Of a DNA stretch of 64,000 bases, positions 8,503-16,646 are shown piece after piece. The notes under the pieces were generated by a model. That model searched no databases. It had not been told where the DNA came from and saw only the letters and a program-made list of their open reading frames with translations. Position 1 is the stretch's first letter. Every line of letters starts with the position of its first letter. The stretch lies in assembly GCF_907165045.1 (NCBI RefSeq), contig NZ_CAJRAU010000011.1, positions 1-64,000 of the forward strand, in the 5' to 3' direction. A program made the position numbers and the translations under genes. This DNA is from Dyadobacter linearis (GTDB lineage: Bacteria; Bacteroidota; Bacteroidia; Cytophagales; Spirosomataceae).

Positions 8503-9725
8503 AACGACTTATCACAGAACTCAAAGTAAGACTGGATTTCGGCAGCGGAATTCTTCCGGTTGGGCGTTTGGCTATTCGCGACCACACAGTTTATTTTGAA
8601 TATGAAGCCTCATTAATTCAAAGAGGATTGGAGATTTCTCCTTTACGCTTGCCTCTCAAAACAGGCGTTACCGCTTTTGAAACAAGACCTTTCGAAGGAT
8701 TGGCGGGTGTTTTTAGCGATAGCCTACCCGATGGTTGGGGTCGTTTACTATTTGACCGCCTTGCGCGTTCTCAAAACATATTGCCGTCCGATATTACTCC
8801 ACTGGATCGTTTGGCACATGTGGGGTTTCACGGAATGGGGGCCTTAGTATATGAACCGGATTATAGTCCGTCTGATATAGAAGATGGCTTTATTGATCTG
8901 GATCAACTTGCTCAGCAAGCCAGTGAAGTTCTTGCAGGAAGTTCAGAAGAGATCATTCAGGAGCTACTTTCTTTAAATGGATCATCTGCCGGGGCAAGAC
9001 CTAAAGCGCTCATCGGGGTTGATGAGACCCGTCAGAATATAACGCATGGTGCAAAGCAACTCGCCGATGGATTTGAGCCTTGGCTAATCAAGTTCCCGAA
9101 TTCTCAGGACGGACTTGATTCCGGCGCAATTGAATACGTTTATGCTTTGATGGCAAAAGAGGCAGGCGTTGTCATGTCAGAAGCTCATTTATTTGCAGCT
9201 AGTAAAGGATGCGGATATTTTGCGGCAAAACGCTTTGACCGGGATGGTACAAAACGATACCACATGCATACGGTAAGCGGGTTATTGCATAGTGATTTCC
9301 GGACACCATCATTAGATTATGAAGATTTACTGACGCTGACTGGTCAGCTTACGAAAGACATCCGTGAGGTTGAGAAAATGTACAGACTGGCTGTATTCAA
9401 TGTCCTGGCCCATAACCGTGATGACCATGCCAAGAACTTCAGTTTTCTGATGGATAGTAAAGGGGAATGGAAGTTATCGCCAGCTTATGATCTGACGTTT
9501 TCTAATGGCCCTGGGGGAGAACAAAGCACAATGGTAATGGGAGAGGGAAGGAATCCCAGCGACAAGCAGCTTATAAAGTTGGGGCTTGAAGCGGGTTTGT
9601 CCAAAGTTCTTGTAAATGAAATTATTGCACAAACAAAGGCTGCCTTGGGGCAGTGGAAGACCTTGGCAAAAGAATACAGTATAAGTCAGGCAAATATAGA
9701 TTTGATAAATAAAAGGCTGGCGTGA
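8499..9725 (+). CDS. hipA: HipA-like serine/threonine kinase toxin
   Basis: A 408-residue HipA-fold kinase. The N-terminal subdomain has FSDSLPDGWGRLLFDRL. The kinase core shows the Gly/Ser loop NGSSAGARPKAL (around residue 152, where HipA is regulated by autophosphorylation), WLIKFP, FAAKRFDR, the catalytic loop NRDDHAKNFSF and the metal-binding LSPAYDLTFS. All motifs are intact, so the toxin should be active. E. coli HipA phosphorylates glutamyl-tRNA synthetase and blocks translation; the target here is unknown. The gene is translationally coupled to hipB. A 10-bp hairpin starts at its stop codon. Confidence 0.9.
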   Translation: MKRLITELKVRLDFGSGILPVGRLAIRDHTVYFEYEASLIQRGLEISPLRLPLKTGVTAFETRPFEGLAGVFSDSLPDGWGRLLFDRLARSQNILPSDITPLDRLAHVGFHGMGALVYEPDYSPSDIEDGFIDLDQLAQQASEVLAGSSEEIIQELLSLNGSSAGARPKALIGVDETRQNITHGAKQLADGFEPWLIKFPNSQDGLDSGAIEYVYALMAKEAGVVMSEAHLFAASKGCGYFAAKRFDRDGTKRYHMHTVSGLLHSDFRTPSLDYEDLLTLTGQLTKDIREVEKMYRLAVFNVLAHNRDDHAKNFSFLMDSKGEWKLSPAYDLTFSNGPGGEQSTMVMGEGRNPSDKQLIKLGLEAGLSKVLVNEIIAQTKAALGQWKTLAKEYSISQANIDLINKRLA

Positions 9726-9747
9726 AATGGATGGGGTATCCATTTCA
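9723..9747 (+). terminator. Hairpin after hipA
   Basis: A 10-bp perfect stem, TGAAATGGAT / ATCCATTTCA, with loop GGGGT includes the hipA stop codon. No clear T-run follows, so termination is possible but not certain. Confidence 0.4.
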
Positions 9748-9816
9748 TGCCGATATTAATGTACTCACGTTTGAGAAGCCCATACTATTCCATTTCAATT
9801 CGCTATAACAGGCTAT

Positions 9817-9939
9817 CTAAATAGTCAGCATAATGTTTATTTCCAATTCTGCAACGGCCGTTGCAGAATTGGAAATAGTTAACCCTTTTGCCATAAGTGC
9901 CCTCGCATGCTGCTGAAATACGTTGTCGGAAATACTACA
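9817..9939 (-). pseudogene. C-terminal coding remnant containing a palindrome
   Basis: The minus strand reads as protein-like text, SDNVFQQHARALMAKGLTIS and then NSATAVAELEI, ending at a TAG (9817-9819), with an in-frame stop at 9940-9942 further upstream. It has no start. I do not recognise the parent family. The 40-bp palindrome at 9838-9877 falls inside it. Confidence 0.3.
9838..9877. repeat. 40-bp perfect palindrome
   Basis: The left half TATTTCCAATTCTGCAACGG is followed immediately by its exact reverse complement, so the 40 bases form a perfect zero-spacer palindrome centred between 9857 and 9858. It has no T-run and lies 112 bases after hipA. It could be a cruciform, a recombination site or a bidirectional terminator. 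Confidence 0.9.
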
Positions 9940-10215
9940 TCAAAGATCCAGATCTGCTGCTAAACTAATGTTGGGAACTTACCCCTCTGCTATGCTTCTC
10001 CCATCTAGTTCAACGGTTATGTCCGAGCCGAATGTGTTTAAGTTGACATAACACCTGTTATACAACAAAATATTATTTGGTTTGACCCTTATATACTACC
10101 CTTTGAATTCAACAGATTCTGCAGCTCCCTCTTTGCTTGCCAACACAGTTTCGTAGCGATTGGCAAAATTCTGATCGTTTATTCGCAGATAATGTCGTTT
10201 CTACCAATAAATCAC

Positions 10216-10222
10216 TCTTATT
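10216..10222 (+). repeat. Target-site duplication, left copy
   Basis: TCTTATT directly abuts the outer GGG end of the left inverted repeat. The same 7 bases abut the outer end of the right repeat at 13296-13302 in direct orientation. Tn3-family elements usually duplicate 5 bp, so 7 is unusual. Confidence 0.65.
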
Positions 10223-10260
10223 GGGTTAAATTAAAAGATTGAACGAAAAGTACCGCGGGT
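10223..10260 (+). repeat. Left 38-bp terminal inverted repeat
   Basis: It begins GGGTTAAATTAAAAG and ends AAAAGTACCGCGGGT. It differs from the right end at three positions (16, 18 and 23 of the repeat). A length of 38 bp is canonical for Tn3-family ends. Confidence 0.8.
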
Positions 10261-10305
10261 CCGGTAGAGCTTTTTTTCTAGTGAGACGTTTGCTACGTGT
10301 AAACC

Positions 10306-10365
10306 TCACCGCCATCTTTGAATATTGAAGAGTTCAAAATTTACCTTTTCTCAAACATGCTCTCC
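10306..10365 (-). pseudogene. Tn3-type transposase 3' remnant, left
   Basis: The minus strand reads GEHV, a stop, then EKVNFELFNIQ and a stop, aligning with GEYDFSEKVDFQAFNRD of the right-hand remnant. It is degenerate (an internal stop and a frameshift near the end). It lies 45 bases inside the left terminal repeat, where a Tn3 transposase gene normally ends. Confidence 0.6.
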
Positions 10366-10495
10366 GGAACCGGCTGTCATAAAGCATAGGCGATTTGCTT
10401 TCAACTATATGGATGCTCATATTTGCTCCATATATAGCTTTCAAAAGCCTGGCGGTCATTTAATGTACAATCTTTTAGCCTAACCCAACTAGGAA

Positions 10496-10630
10496 GATGC
10501 TATTGCATTTGGTTCTGGATACACCAATCACGACTTTAATGGGATATTTAATGGATATAGTTATTTGGCTTTTGTAATTTACGGGATAATTGGTATAGCT
10601 ATTATTATTCTGCCGAAACTTTGGGATTGA
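10496..10630 (+). pseudogene. C-terminal fragment related to the protein at 15852-16238
   Basis: This 44-codon open fragment ends at a TGA (10628-10630) with a TAG immediately upstream of it in frame. It reads HDFNGIFNGYSYLAF and then VIYGIIGIAIIILPKLWD. The C-terminus of the gene at 15852-16238 reads SEFNGIFNGFDYLEF and VYGIIGLAIVYFPKIWN, clearly the same family. The fragment retains the C-terminal membrane segment only. It sits inside the Tn3-derived element, and the intact relative lies about 5 kb away on the other strand. Confidence 0.75.
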
Positions 10631-10690
10631 AAGAGCGCCATTTTAGTGGATTTAAATGTCTCATAGATAGTTAATTTGACACAAATAACA

Positions 10691-11209
10691 ATGAATTTCA
10701 ACCTAACTCAGGAACAAAAAGAAGCAGCTGAGCTTGCCCGTGCTTTTAGAGATCAGTTGCCAAATGGCATTGACAATAAGGTAACAAACGAAATTTATTC
10801 AAAGCTCTACTTTGTACGATATCAATACATGGCAGTTATCTTAGATGCTTTGTCATACGGACAAACTTTAAGCTTAAAGAGACTTAATGAAGCAATCTAT
10901 AATAATTTGCCAAAAGAAATTGTGAAGAAAACACCAGAAGCAATGTCAAGGCTGATCTTTATCAAAATGCAGGCTGTTGGCTATATCACCATAAACGAAA
11001 CGGAGAAGAATTATTTTGAATTTAGCATCACTGACATTGGATTGGAAGTTGCCAGGAACATGAATATCCACAATATGGCAGCGACAACATTTTTTAGCTA
11101 TCAAACGCAAAAATCAAATAAACTAGCCTTAGTACTTGCTGTATCATCTGTCGTAATTGCCATTATATCAGCAATATTAGCTTATAAGGCTCTTGTGACT
11201 AATCCCTGA
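10691..11209 (+). CDS. Tail-anchored membrane protein, unknown function
   Basis: 172 residues from the ATG at 10691; a TTG at 10676 is an alternative in-frame start. Most of the protein is a soluble helical region with a winged-helix-like middle (LKRLNEAIYNNLPKEIVKKT then AMSRLIFIKMQAVGYI and FEFSITDIGLEVARNM). A single membrane helix near the C-terminus (LALVLAVSSVVIAIISAILA) would anchor it with the N-terminus in the cytoplasm. I do not recognise the family. It is the first intact cargo gene of the Tn3-derived element and is followed on the same strand by the SHOCT-domain gene. Confidence 0.6.
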   Translation: MNFNLTQEQKEAAELARAFRDQLPNGIDNKVTNEIYSKLYFVRYQYMAVILDALSYGQTLSLKRLNEAIYNNLPKEIVKKTPEAMSRLIFIKMQAVGYITINETEKNYFEFSITDIGLEVARNMNIHNMAATTFFSYQTQKSNKLALVLAVSSVVIAIISAILAYKALVTNP

Positions 11210-11258
11210 TATTTGAGAATTATAAATAAACTCACCTCGAACTCAATAGTATAACATT

Positions 11259-11990
11259 ATGGAATGGATATTTTTCGGCGCGCTTTTTATCGTGTTAATT
11301 GTATTAGCAGTAAGACATGAGGCAAATAAGGTATCTGAAAGGACAAATATCGTACAGTCAAAACTAGCAAGTATTGAAAATTTCAGTTGTTCGAAGCAAA
11401 TAAACGGGATTAAAAACTTCTATATATTTGCTGTTGATGACATTAATAAAAAGATATCATTAGTTACAGAGATAAATAATTATATTATTGAGTATTCTGA
11501 TATTATCGCTGTCGAAATATTACAAGATGGTAACATTGTCCAACAAAAATCTACTACTAGGACAATAGGAGGTGCAGTTGTTGGGGGATTATTAGCAGGT
11601 GGAGTAGGTGCAGTTGTTGGAGGATTATCCGGCAGTTCTACGCATAAAAGTAAAGTATCTAGCCTATACGTTAAAATATTATTGAGAAATGTCGGAGTGA
11701 CATCTCTTCTTGTAAAATGCTTTGATGCTTTACCTATGACTGCTAAGAAGGAAGTTGAAATTACAGACGATATATATAAAATTGGAAAAAATCATGCTGA
11801 TAGTATTAAAGATCTAGTAAGTATATTTATTGATCAAATTGATCAAAGTAGCAAATTAATTAATACATCTAATAATAACTTAACAATTTCAATTTCAGAT
11901 GAATTAATGAAACTTAGTATTTTGAAAGACAAAGGCGTATTGACAGAAAGTGAGTTTTTAGCTGAAAAAAGTAAGATACTTAACAGGTAA
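11259..11990 (+). CDS. Membrane protein with C-terminal SHOCT domain
   Basis: A 243-residue protein with an N-terminal membrane helix (WIFFGALFIVLIVLAV), a beta-rich middle that reads like a PH-type or lipid-facing module, and a Gly-rich putative membrane-inserting segment (GGAVVGGLLAGGVGAVVGGL, about residues 105-125). The C-terminal 30 residues, LMKLSILKDKGVLTESEFLA, match the SHOCT motif (short C-terminal domain, oligomerisation or membrane-process proteins). The function is unknown. It is cargo of the Tn3-derived element, 49 bases after the preceding membrane gene, probably co-transcribed. Confidence 0.7.
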   Translation: MEWIFFGALFIVLIVLAVRHEANKVSERTNIVQSKLASIENFSCSKQINGIKNFYIFAVDDINKKISLVTEINNYIIEYSDIIAVEILQDGNIVQQKSTTRTIGGAVVGGLLAGGVGAVVGGLSGSSTHKSKVSSLYVKILLRNVGVTSLLVKCFDALPMTAKKEVEITDDIYKIGKNHADSIKDLVSIFIDQIDQSSKLINTSNNNLTISISDELMKLSILKDKGVLTESEFLAEKSKILNR

Positions 11991-12073
11991 AATTATAATG
12001 ACAGTGTTTCTATGATTGTCAATACAGCCCTACAAAGTGATTTACCAAATTAATATAATCACCTTCGTCTATT

Positions 12074-12625
12074 TCAAAATCCTTCTTTTTTTGTTTCCTG
12101 AGAAGTTGGTTGATTTATTTTTTCTGACTTTTTATTAGGTGTTGCAACTATTGGTTTTATATTATCTTTTTTTGCTTGCTCTTTAGCTCGTTTTGCGTCG
12201 TAATATTTTTCCATTTGAGTTTGCGGTTTTTGCCTGACATTATTTTGAGGAGCGGGCCCGCCATCTGTGTATTTAATGCCTTTAAAAATACCATTAGATG
12301 AACCACCAATATCTAATGCGCCATTTCCGTCTGTTCTTCCTGCTGCCATTAGTAACAAAGCGTCTGCCCCTGCTTCACAAGCCAAAGGTCGAGCTAGATC
12401 AATAACGTGATTTAACCTTTTGCGTTCAAAAGCGGCTTTGCCTGTTTTAGTATCTATAATACAAATGGTTTCGTATTGGCGTTTGATATCATCTTTGTCT
12501 ATATAAATATCCACATTGCAGCCTTTTGGCCTTTCAGGGTAATTCTTTGTTATTGTTAAGGAAGCATTTTTAACACAGGATGTTAAAATGGTGCAAAAAC
12601 AAAATACAGTAATAAATTTTTTCAT
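12074..12625 (-). CDS. Predicted lipoprotein, unknown function
   Basis: A 183-residue protein starting MKKFITVFCFCTILTSC, a type II signal peptide with the lipobox Cys at residue 17. The mature part has a compact domain (CNVDIYIDKDD, then ARPLACEAGADALLLMAAGR), suggestive of small stress or envelope lipoproteins whose Ala-Gly-Ala-Asp turn follows a helix. A Lys/Gln-rich low-complexity tail follows. It is convergent with the SHOCT gene and divergent from the short ORF at 12668. No named family is recognised. Confidence 0.65.
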   Translation of the reverse strand: MKKFITVFCFCTILTSCVKNASLTITKNYPERPKGCNVDIYIDKDDIKRQYETICIIDTKTGKAAFERKRLNHVIDLARPLACEAGADALLLMAAGRTDGNGALDIGGSSNGIFKGIKYTDGGPAPQNNVRQKPQTQMEKYYDAKRAKEQAKKDNIKPIVATPNKKSEKINQPTSQETKKEGF

Positions 12626-12667
12626 GATGTTTTTTGTTAGAAGACAATAAAATTAATAATATTTTCA

Positions 12668-12874
12668 ATGGAAACGACTGATTATTACGTAGTGCAAATG
12701 TATGTTCCTGGTGAAGACGATTGGGTTACGCTGTCCTCTTATTATCGTGGGAGGGGAATAATTGCTTTTCGTTCAAGTGAGAGACTTAACCTGCAGCAAG
12801 CCACAATACGTCAGGAACAGCTTTCAAGAGAGCATAAATCTTTTACTTTTAGAATATCCGGCCAATCCGAATAA
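12668..12874 (+). CDS. Small hypothetical protein
   Basis: A 68-residue open frame with protein-like composition, beginning METTDYYVVQMYVPGEDDW and ending in a basic, Ser-rich helix. It starts 42 bases from the divergent lipoprotein gene. No family is recognised. It is probably real because the composition is balanced and the start is well spaced, but it is short. Confidence 0.45.
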   Translation: METTDYYVVQMYVPGEDDWVTLSSYYRGRGIIAFRSSERLNLQQATIRQEQLSREHKSFTFRISGQSE

Positions 12875-13026
12875 TATTTGGTGCTGCCTGTCAAAATTTG
12901 ACCTGGTGCGGCCATCTCCGGAGCAGATTTCGGACTTTATCTTCCTTTCTGCCTGCCATGTCTTCAATGCTAGTGGAATAATATTTTGTTTGACGGTCTT
13001 CCTGTGGGTATGGAATCATTGTATAA

Positions 13027-13218
13027 CAGACCCAATGCATGGAGACTGGCCAATGTAAGAAACCGGCAGATCGGGAAGCGTTATTAAAAAACATACTGTC
13101 CACATCTACCCACAGCTGGGGACATATCAATATGCTCGGAGAATATGATTTTTCAGAAAAAGTAGATTTTCAAGCCTTCAATCGCGATGAAATCTTCAAA
13201 GATGGCGCTGAGATTTGA
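13027..13218 (+). pseudogene. Tn3-type transposase 3' remnant, right
   Basis: This open frame after an in-frame TAA reads DREALLKNILSTSTHSWGHI, then NMLGEYDFSEK, ending at the TGA at 13216-13218. The W-x-HIN-x-x-GEY block matches the conserved C-terminus of Tn3-family DDE transposases (WEHINLTGDY in Tn3). Only the last ~60 codons remain. It ends 39 bases before the right terminal repeat, the normal position. Confidence 0.75.
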
Positions 13219-13257
13219 TTACAGGTGATATATGCTCCACGAACTTTGCTACGCGAA

Positions 13258-13295
13258 ACCCGCGGTACTTTTGGTTCTAACTTTTAATTTAACCC
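13258..13295 (-). repeat. Right 38-bp terminal inverted repeat
   Basis: Read on the minus strand it begins GGGTTAAATTAAAAG at 13295 and ends AAAAGTACCGCGGGT at 13258. It is 35 of 38 identical to the left end. Confidence 0.8.
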
Positions 13296-13302
13296 TCTTA
13301 TT
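13296..13302 (+). repeat. Target-site duplication, right copy
   Basis: TCTTATT directly abuts the outer end of the right inverted repeat, matching the copy at 10216-10222. The remaining bases to 13647 show no supportable gene. Confidence 0.65.
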
Positions 13303-13647
13303 ATGACGCAGGATGATTCCAATAGTTTTTTGATATGCGGTTCATCGGATGCTTACGGCAGAATGTTACTTTCAATGGGTGATCAGAAAGGAGAACGGCG
13401 TAGGGCCGGATCTGATCCTTATAGCCCCAATAACGCATTACACAATCTCGCTGTTTCCACTTATCCTGTCTGGTCATGCGACGCTTTGAATCCAGGATTA
13501 CTGGAATGAATAAGGATAATGCCAATACTACGGAAGACCTTTGCTGTTGTTGCCATCAGACTAACAGATGTTTTACCCCTTTTCATAAATGATATCTTCC
13601 GCGAAGAAGTGCTATTTTTAAGTTTATAAATCCTTTTCAATTGCATC

Positions 13648-14613
13648 ATGGATGATAATGGTATCGTAAAAAGGATCGAAGAAGATCTAGGTAAATTATT
13701 AAATATAAAGGTCGCTGGCCGTATTTTCCCCCTGGAGGACATAACAGTCTTCGTAGTAAAAATTGATGCTCCACCTTACATTTGTATAATAGATCACTTT
13801 GACTTTTCCATTGTAAAGGAAGCAATCTTAAATGAGGCCGAGTGGTCGTCATTACTGCAGTGGCTTCATAAAATTATCCTAGACAGGTCTTTTGGGCTTA
13901 TACTCGATGATCTGAAAAAGATAACAGGGGCAGCGAAGTTCTATGAAACGAACTGTCTGAAATACTTTAAACCACCAGCGGATTACAAGACAGCCAATAT
14001 GGATATTGATGTTTTAGATGCAATCGGGGTGCAGACATTTGTATATCGATTAGGAGGGCAATGCATAACTATTCAAGAGCTGGCCGCCCTGGGCATCGAT
14101 AGATTTATGACTCTAGAATCGTCAATTGGCATACTGTTACGCAGCTGCGTTCTGGATTGTCTCTATATCATGGCCTGGTGTAATGACGACAAACTAATTA
14201 GCGCAATTGCGTCTGAATCATTTCTCAGACCACAGGGCAAAGATGTACCGGATCAAGTGAAGAACCATTTTCAGGATGTTGCCAAGTTTTTTAACCCAGA
14301 TAATTTAGATGCCATAGACGCTATGAGGATAAAGAATATCCTTAAAACACTTGAAGGTAAACCTAACATCCAGTGGTATGAAAACTTATATAGCTTTTAT
14401 TCTAAGTATGACCATTTCAGTCTGATACCGCATATCGTCTATAAGTCTCCTGTGGAGAAAATGGAAATGATTCTCATGGCCACTCATATGATCAAATACT
14501 CACTTTGCGCCCTTCTGACAATGAGAAACAATAATCATTCGGATAAATTTCAAGAAATACTGGGTGTAAAAAATGTATCCGAAGATGGTAAGAATTTCAG
14601 CTTTGTCTATTAA
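13648..14613 (+). CDS. Unassigned protein, 321 residues
   Basis: A soluble, mostly helical protein with no signal peptide. The N-terminal third is beta-rich (GRIFPLEDITVFVVKIDAPP). The rest is helical with LRSCVLDCLYIMAWCND and near the end FYSKYDHFSLIPHIVYKSPV followed by a hydrophobic helix. The last block resembles the helical proteins found near abortive-infection loci (DUF5677-like), but the match is too weak to assert. It stands alone between the Tn3 element and the convergent unassigned gene at 14749. Confidence 0.55.
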   Translation: MDDNGIVKRIEEDLGKLLNIKVAGRIFPLEDITVFVVKIDAPPYICIIDHFDFSIVKEAILNEAEWSSLLQWLHKIILDRSFGLILDDLKKITGAAKFYETNCLKYFKPPADYKTANMDIDVLDAIGVQTFVYRLGGQCITIQELAALGIDRFMTLESSIGILLRSCVLDCLYIMAWCNDDKLISAIASESFLRPQGKDVPDQVKNHFQDVAKFFNPDNLDAIDAMRIKNILKTLEGKPNIQWYENLYSFYSKYDHFSLIPHIVYKSPVEKMEMILMATHMIKYSLCALLTMRNNNHSDKFQEILGVKNVSEDGKNFSFVY

Positions 14614-14748
14614 TTATTAGCGAGTTTCGACAGCCCATCACTTACCATCCTTTGGAGCTGGAAGAAGTTTCCGGTTTACCGTATCTGGTGCCAACAGCAT
14701 GTTCACCTGCAATCGCCTACCGGGTTAGTGAGTGGGCATAATTCATCA

Positions 14749-15813
14749 TCAGAGGTTAAAGGTAACATCCACTACTCCGTCCCCGTTATAAGGAAAGAGA
14801 GGAATAAGTTTGAAATCCTTTACCTCAAAATCATGATCCACCAATCCTGCAAACTGGTTACCAAAATCTTCAAAACATTCTGGTGCACACCATAGGTGAC
14901 TGGGCAATCGACTAGCCACTATTGTTGGTATCAATTCCATTGGAACATTAATACCTTCGATTTCAAGTGACATCATTGGTAAGTGCGCCACTAATCGTAG
15001 GTGGTGTGCCATGATTACTGTTGTACCATCTTCCTTTTGCTTATACCGGTACTCCATGCCACTAATTTTTATTGAGAATGAGTTGTTATCCAACATTTTA
15101 TAACTTGATTTATGCAAATGTGCAAAAATGAGTATCGTTATATTATCAAGTTGGCCACGAAGTGCTTGTTCATTAAATAGGATGCCGTTTAATTTTAGAA
15201 CACTCACAAGAGAGTCAAGCAAGGCCTCTGGCAATACTGCTGATGGATCATTCTGACTATGAAGAAATTCATATAGAATATTTAACTCCGGTATCATTTC
15301 ATTTTTTTGGACACGCTCCTTTATCTTCTCCGTTAGCTGGCATAAATCTGTTCCTTCGATTAAAACAATTTCCTTGTTTACAATATTTTCGAAGTTGTTT
15401 CGCTTCAAGTTATATTTTGCTAGAAAGGCGGGATCAATTTTATGGACTATATACTTTGCCATCCCTTTTACGTAGGATGGGAAGGGACTGGTTAAGTCCA
15501 GAATTTTTTCACCTAAGATATACTCATGTTGAAACTGTGCTTTTAGTAAAAAGAATTCAATCGCCTCTTTGATAATTCCTCGGTCACGTCCTGGATGTGC
15601 AACGAAATCAGCATATTCTCTAAATATTAGATCTTTATCTGAATATTCACGAAGATCCATAAAGACGACCTTCACGTCAGTGAGTGAAAAATTGCCTGAG
15701 CAAATCTTTGCTACCAGATCTTCGATTTGTTTTTGCTGAGCTCTTAGTAACGCCATCGTATAAGTTAAATGCCCCAAAGGTGTGGCCTTTATGGTGAAAA
15801 TGATTGATAACAT
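14749..15813 (-). CDS. Unassigned protein, up to 354 residues
   Basis: A long uninterrupted frame of good composition. The ATG at 15813 gives a hydrophobic leader (MLSIIFTIKATPLG); the ATG at 15756 (MALLRAQQKQIEDLV) would give a clean cytoplasmic protein of 335 residues and looks as likely. The first half is helical (FVAHPGRDRGIIKEAIEFFL, a possible HEPN-like helix pair). The second half is beta-rich (MEYRYKQKEDGTTVIMAHHL, ending FPYNGDGVVDVTFNL). No family is recognised. Neighbours suggest accessory or defence cargo. Confidence 0.5.
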   Translation of the reverse strand: MLSIIFTIKATPLGHLTYTMALLRAQQKQIEDLVAKICSGNFSLTDVKVVFMDLREYSDKDLIFREYADFVAHPGRDRGIIKEAIEFFLLKAQFQHEYILGEKILDLTSPFPSYVKGMAKYIVHKIDPAFLAKYNLKRNNFENIVNKEIVLIEGTDLCQLTEKIKERVQKNEMIPELNILYEFLHSQNDPSAVLPEALLDSLVSVLKLNGILFNEQALRGQLDNITILIFAHLHKSSYKMLDNNSFSIKISGMEYRYKQKEDGTTVIMAHHLRLVAHLPMMSLEIEGINVPMELIPTIVASRLPSHLWCAPECFEDFGNQFAGLVDHDFEVKDFKLIPLFPYNGDGVVDVTFNL

Positions 15814-15851
15814 TATGAATGTTAATGACTTTTGAGGAAGGTGTCATAAGA

Positions 15852-16238
15852 TCAATTCCATATTTTCGGAAAATAAACGATGGCTAGACCGATTATTCCA
15901 TAGACTAAAAATTCCAGATAATCGAAGCCGTTAAAAATTCCATTGAATTCACTTGGGATATCATTTCTTATATTTCCGTCAGCATCAGCAAGTGGACCAT
16001 TTTTTCTCCAAGGATATTCAACGTAATCCCTATTGTCCCACCACCGACTATCCCTAAATTCTGTACTAAATGGCCAGAATCCACTACCTTGATTTGTTAG
16101 CAGATGTATGCGTGGTTTTCCATTGTTAAAATCTTCCGATTGTACTTCACCTTCTATGGGTGCGACATTACACAAAAGAGCAAATAAACAGATTGTGAAC
16201 CAGACGATTAAAAATTGCTTGTTTTTCTGATTAAGCAT
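15852..16238 (-). CDS. Small two-span membrane protein, unknown function
   Basis: 128 residues from the ATG at 16238 (an upstream ATG at 16265 would add nine residues). An N-terminal hydrophobic segment (FLIVWFTICLFALLCN) may be a signal anchor. A charged, Trp/Arg-rich middle follows (RDSRWWDNRDYVEYPWRKNG), then a C-terminal membrane helix (LEFLVYGIIGLAIVYFP). A C-terminal fragment of a relative lies at 10496-10630 inside the Tn3-derived element. The function is unknown. Confidence 0.6.
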   Translation of the reverse strand: MLNQKNKQFLIVWFTICLFALLCNVAPIEGEVQSEDFNNGKPRIHLLTNQGSGFWPFSTEFRDSRWWDNRDYVEYPWRKNGPLADADGNIRNDIPSEFNGIFNGFDYLEFLVYGIIGLAIVYFPKIWN

Positions 16239-16503
16239 CTTGAAAAGGATATACGTTATTTCCAAATTTAGAAAAAAGACGGTTTAGACGCAACCACTGT
16301 ACAGGCAGCAGGAGACCAGCAGAGCAGGCCAACCGCCAAACCCGCTGGAGTTGCCCTAGTATAGATTGACATTTTTTGTAATTGAATGGATTACGGCATT
16401 TTATGTGAAGTGTTTGATAAGCCAAATACCCGTTTGGTCAATTGGGTTTTACGTAACTTATCATCAGGCAGAATAACCTAACATTCTAATTTGACCGACA
16501 AGC

Positions 16504-16617
16504 TTAAAACTTGCCGATAGGTTCAATCTCATCACCGCAATAGTGTTCAATGGAGCCGTTATCGGTGATGTGTACGTTGCTGGCTGAATAAGTAATTGAA
16601 TATGAATCCTTGAAGCA
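16504..16617 (-). pseudogene. C-terminal coding remnant
   Basis: A 37-codon minus-strand piece between two stops reads SNVHITDNGSIEHYCGDEIE then PIGKF and a stop, with strongly protein-like text but no start. The family is not recognised. The rest of the 16239-16646 gap holds nothing I can support. Confidence 0.3.
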
Positions 16618-16646
16618 TTAGCAAGAAAAATGAGTGTATTTTGGCG

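Larger units (their letters stand above)
10223..13295. mobile_element. Tn3-derived composite element
   Basis: A 3,073-bp segment bounded by inverted 38-bp repeats (10223-10260 and 13258-13295, 35 of 38 identical) with GGG at the outer ends, and flanked by a direct TCTTATT. Just inside each end lies a remnant of the 3' end of a Tn3-type transposase, both pointing outward. So the inverted homology runs beyond the 38 bp and no full transposase is inside. The cargo is a gene fragment (10496-10630), two plus-strand membrane-protein genes, a minus-strand lipoprotein and a short plus-strand ORF. The structure resembles non-autonomous elements that move passenger genes when a Tn3 transposase is supplied in trans. 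Mobility today is inference. Confidence 0.7.

Noticed and set aside
12891..13130. 79-codon minus-strand open frame
   Set aside because: It is the shadow of the Tn3 transposase remnant, which lies on the plus strand with the conserved HIN-GEY block.
13303..13742. Short open frames on both strands after the Tn3 composite
   Set aside because: Mutually overlapping, poor composition and no recognisable family; the first real gene starts at 13648.
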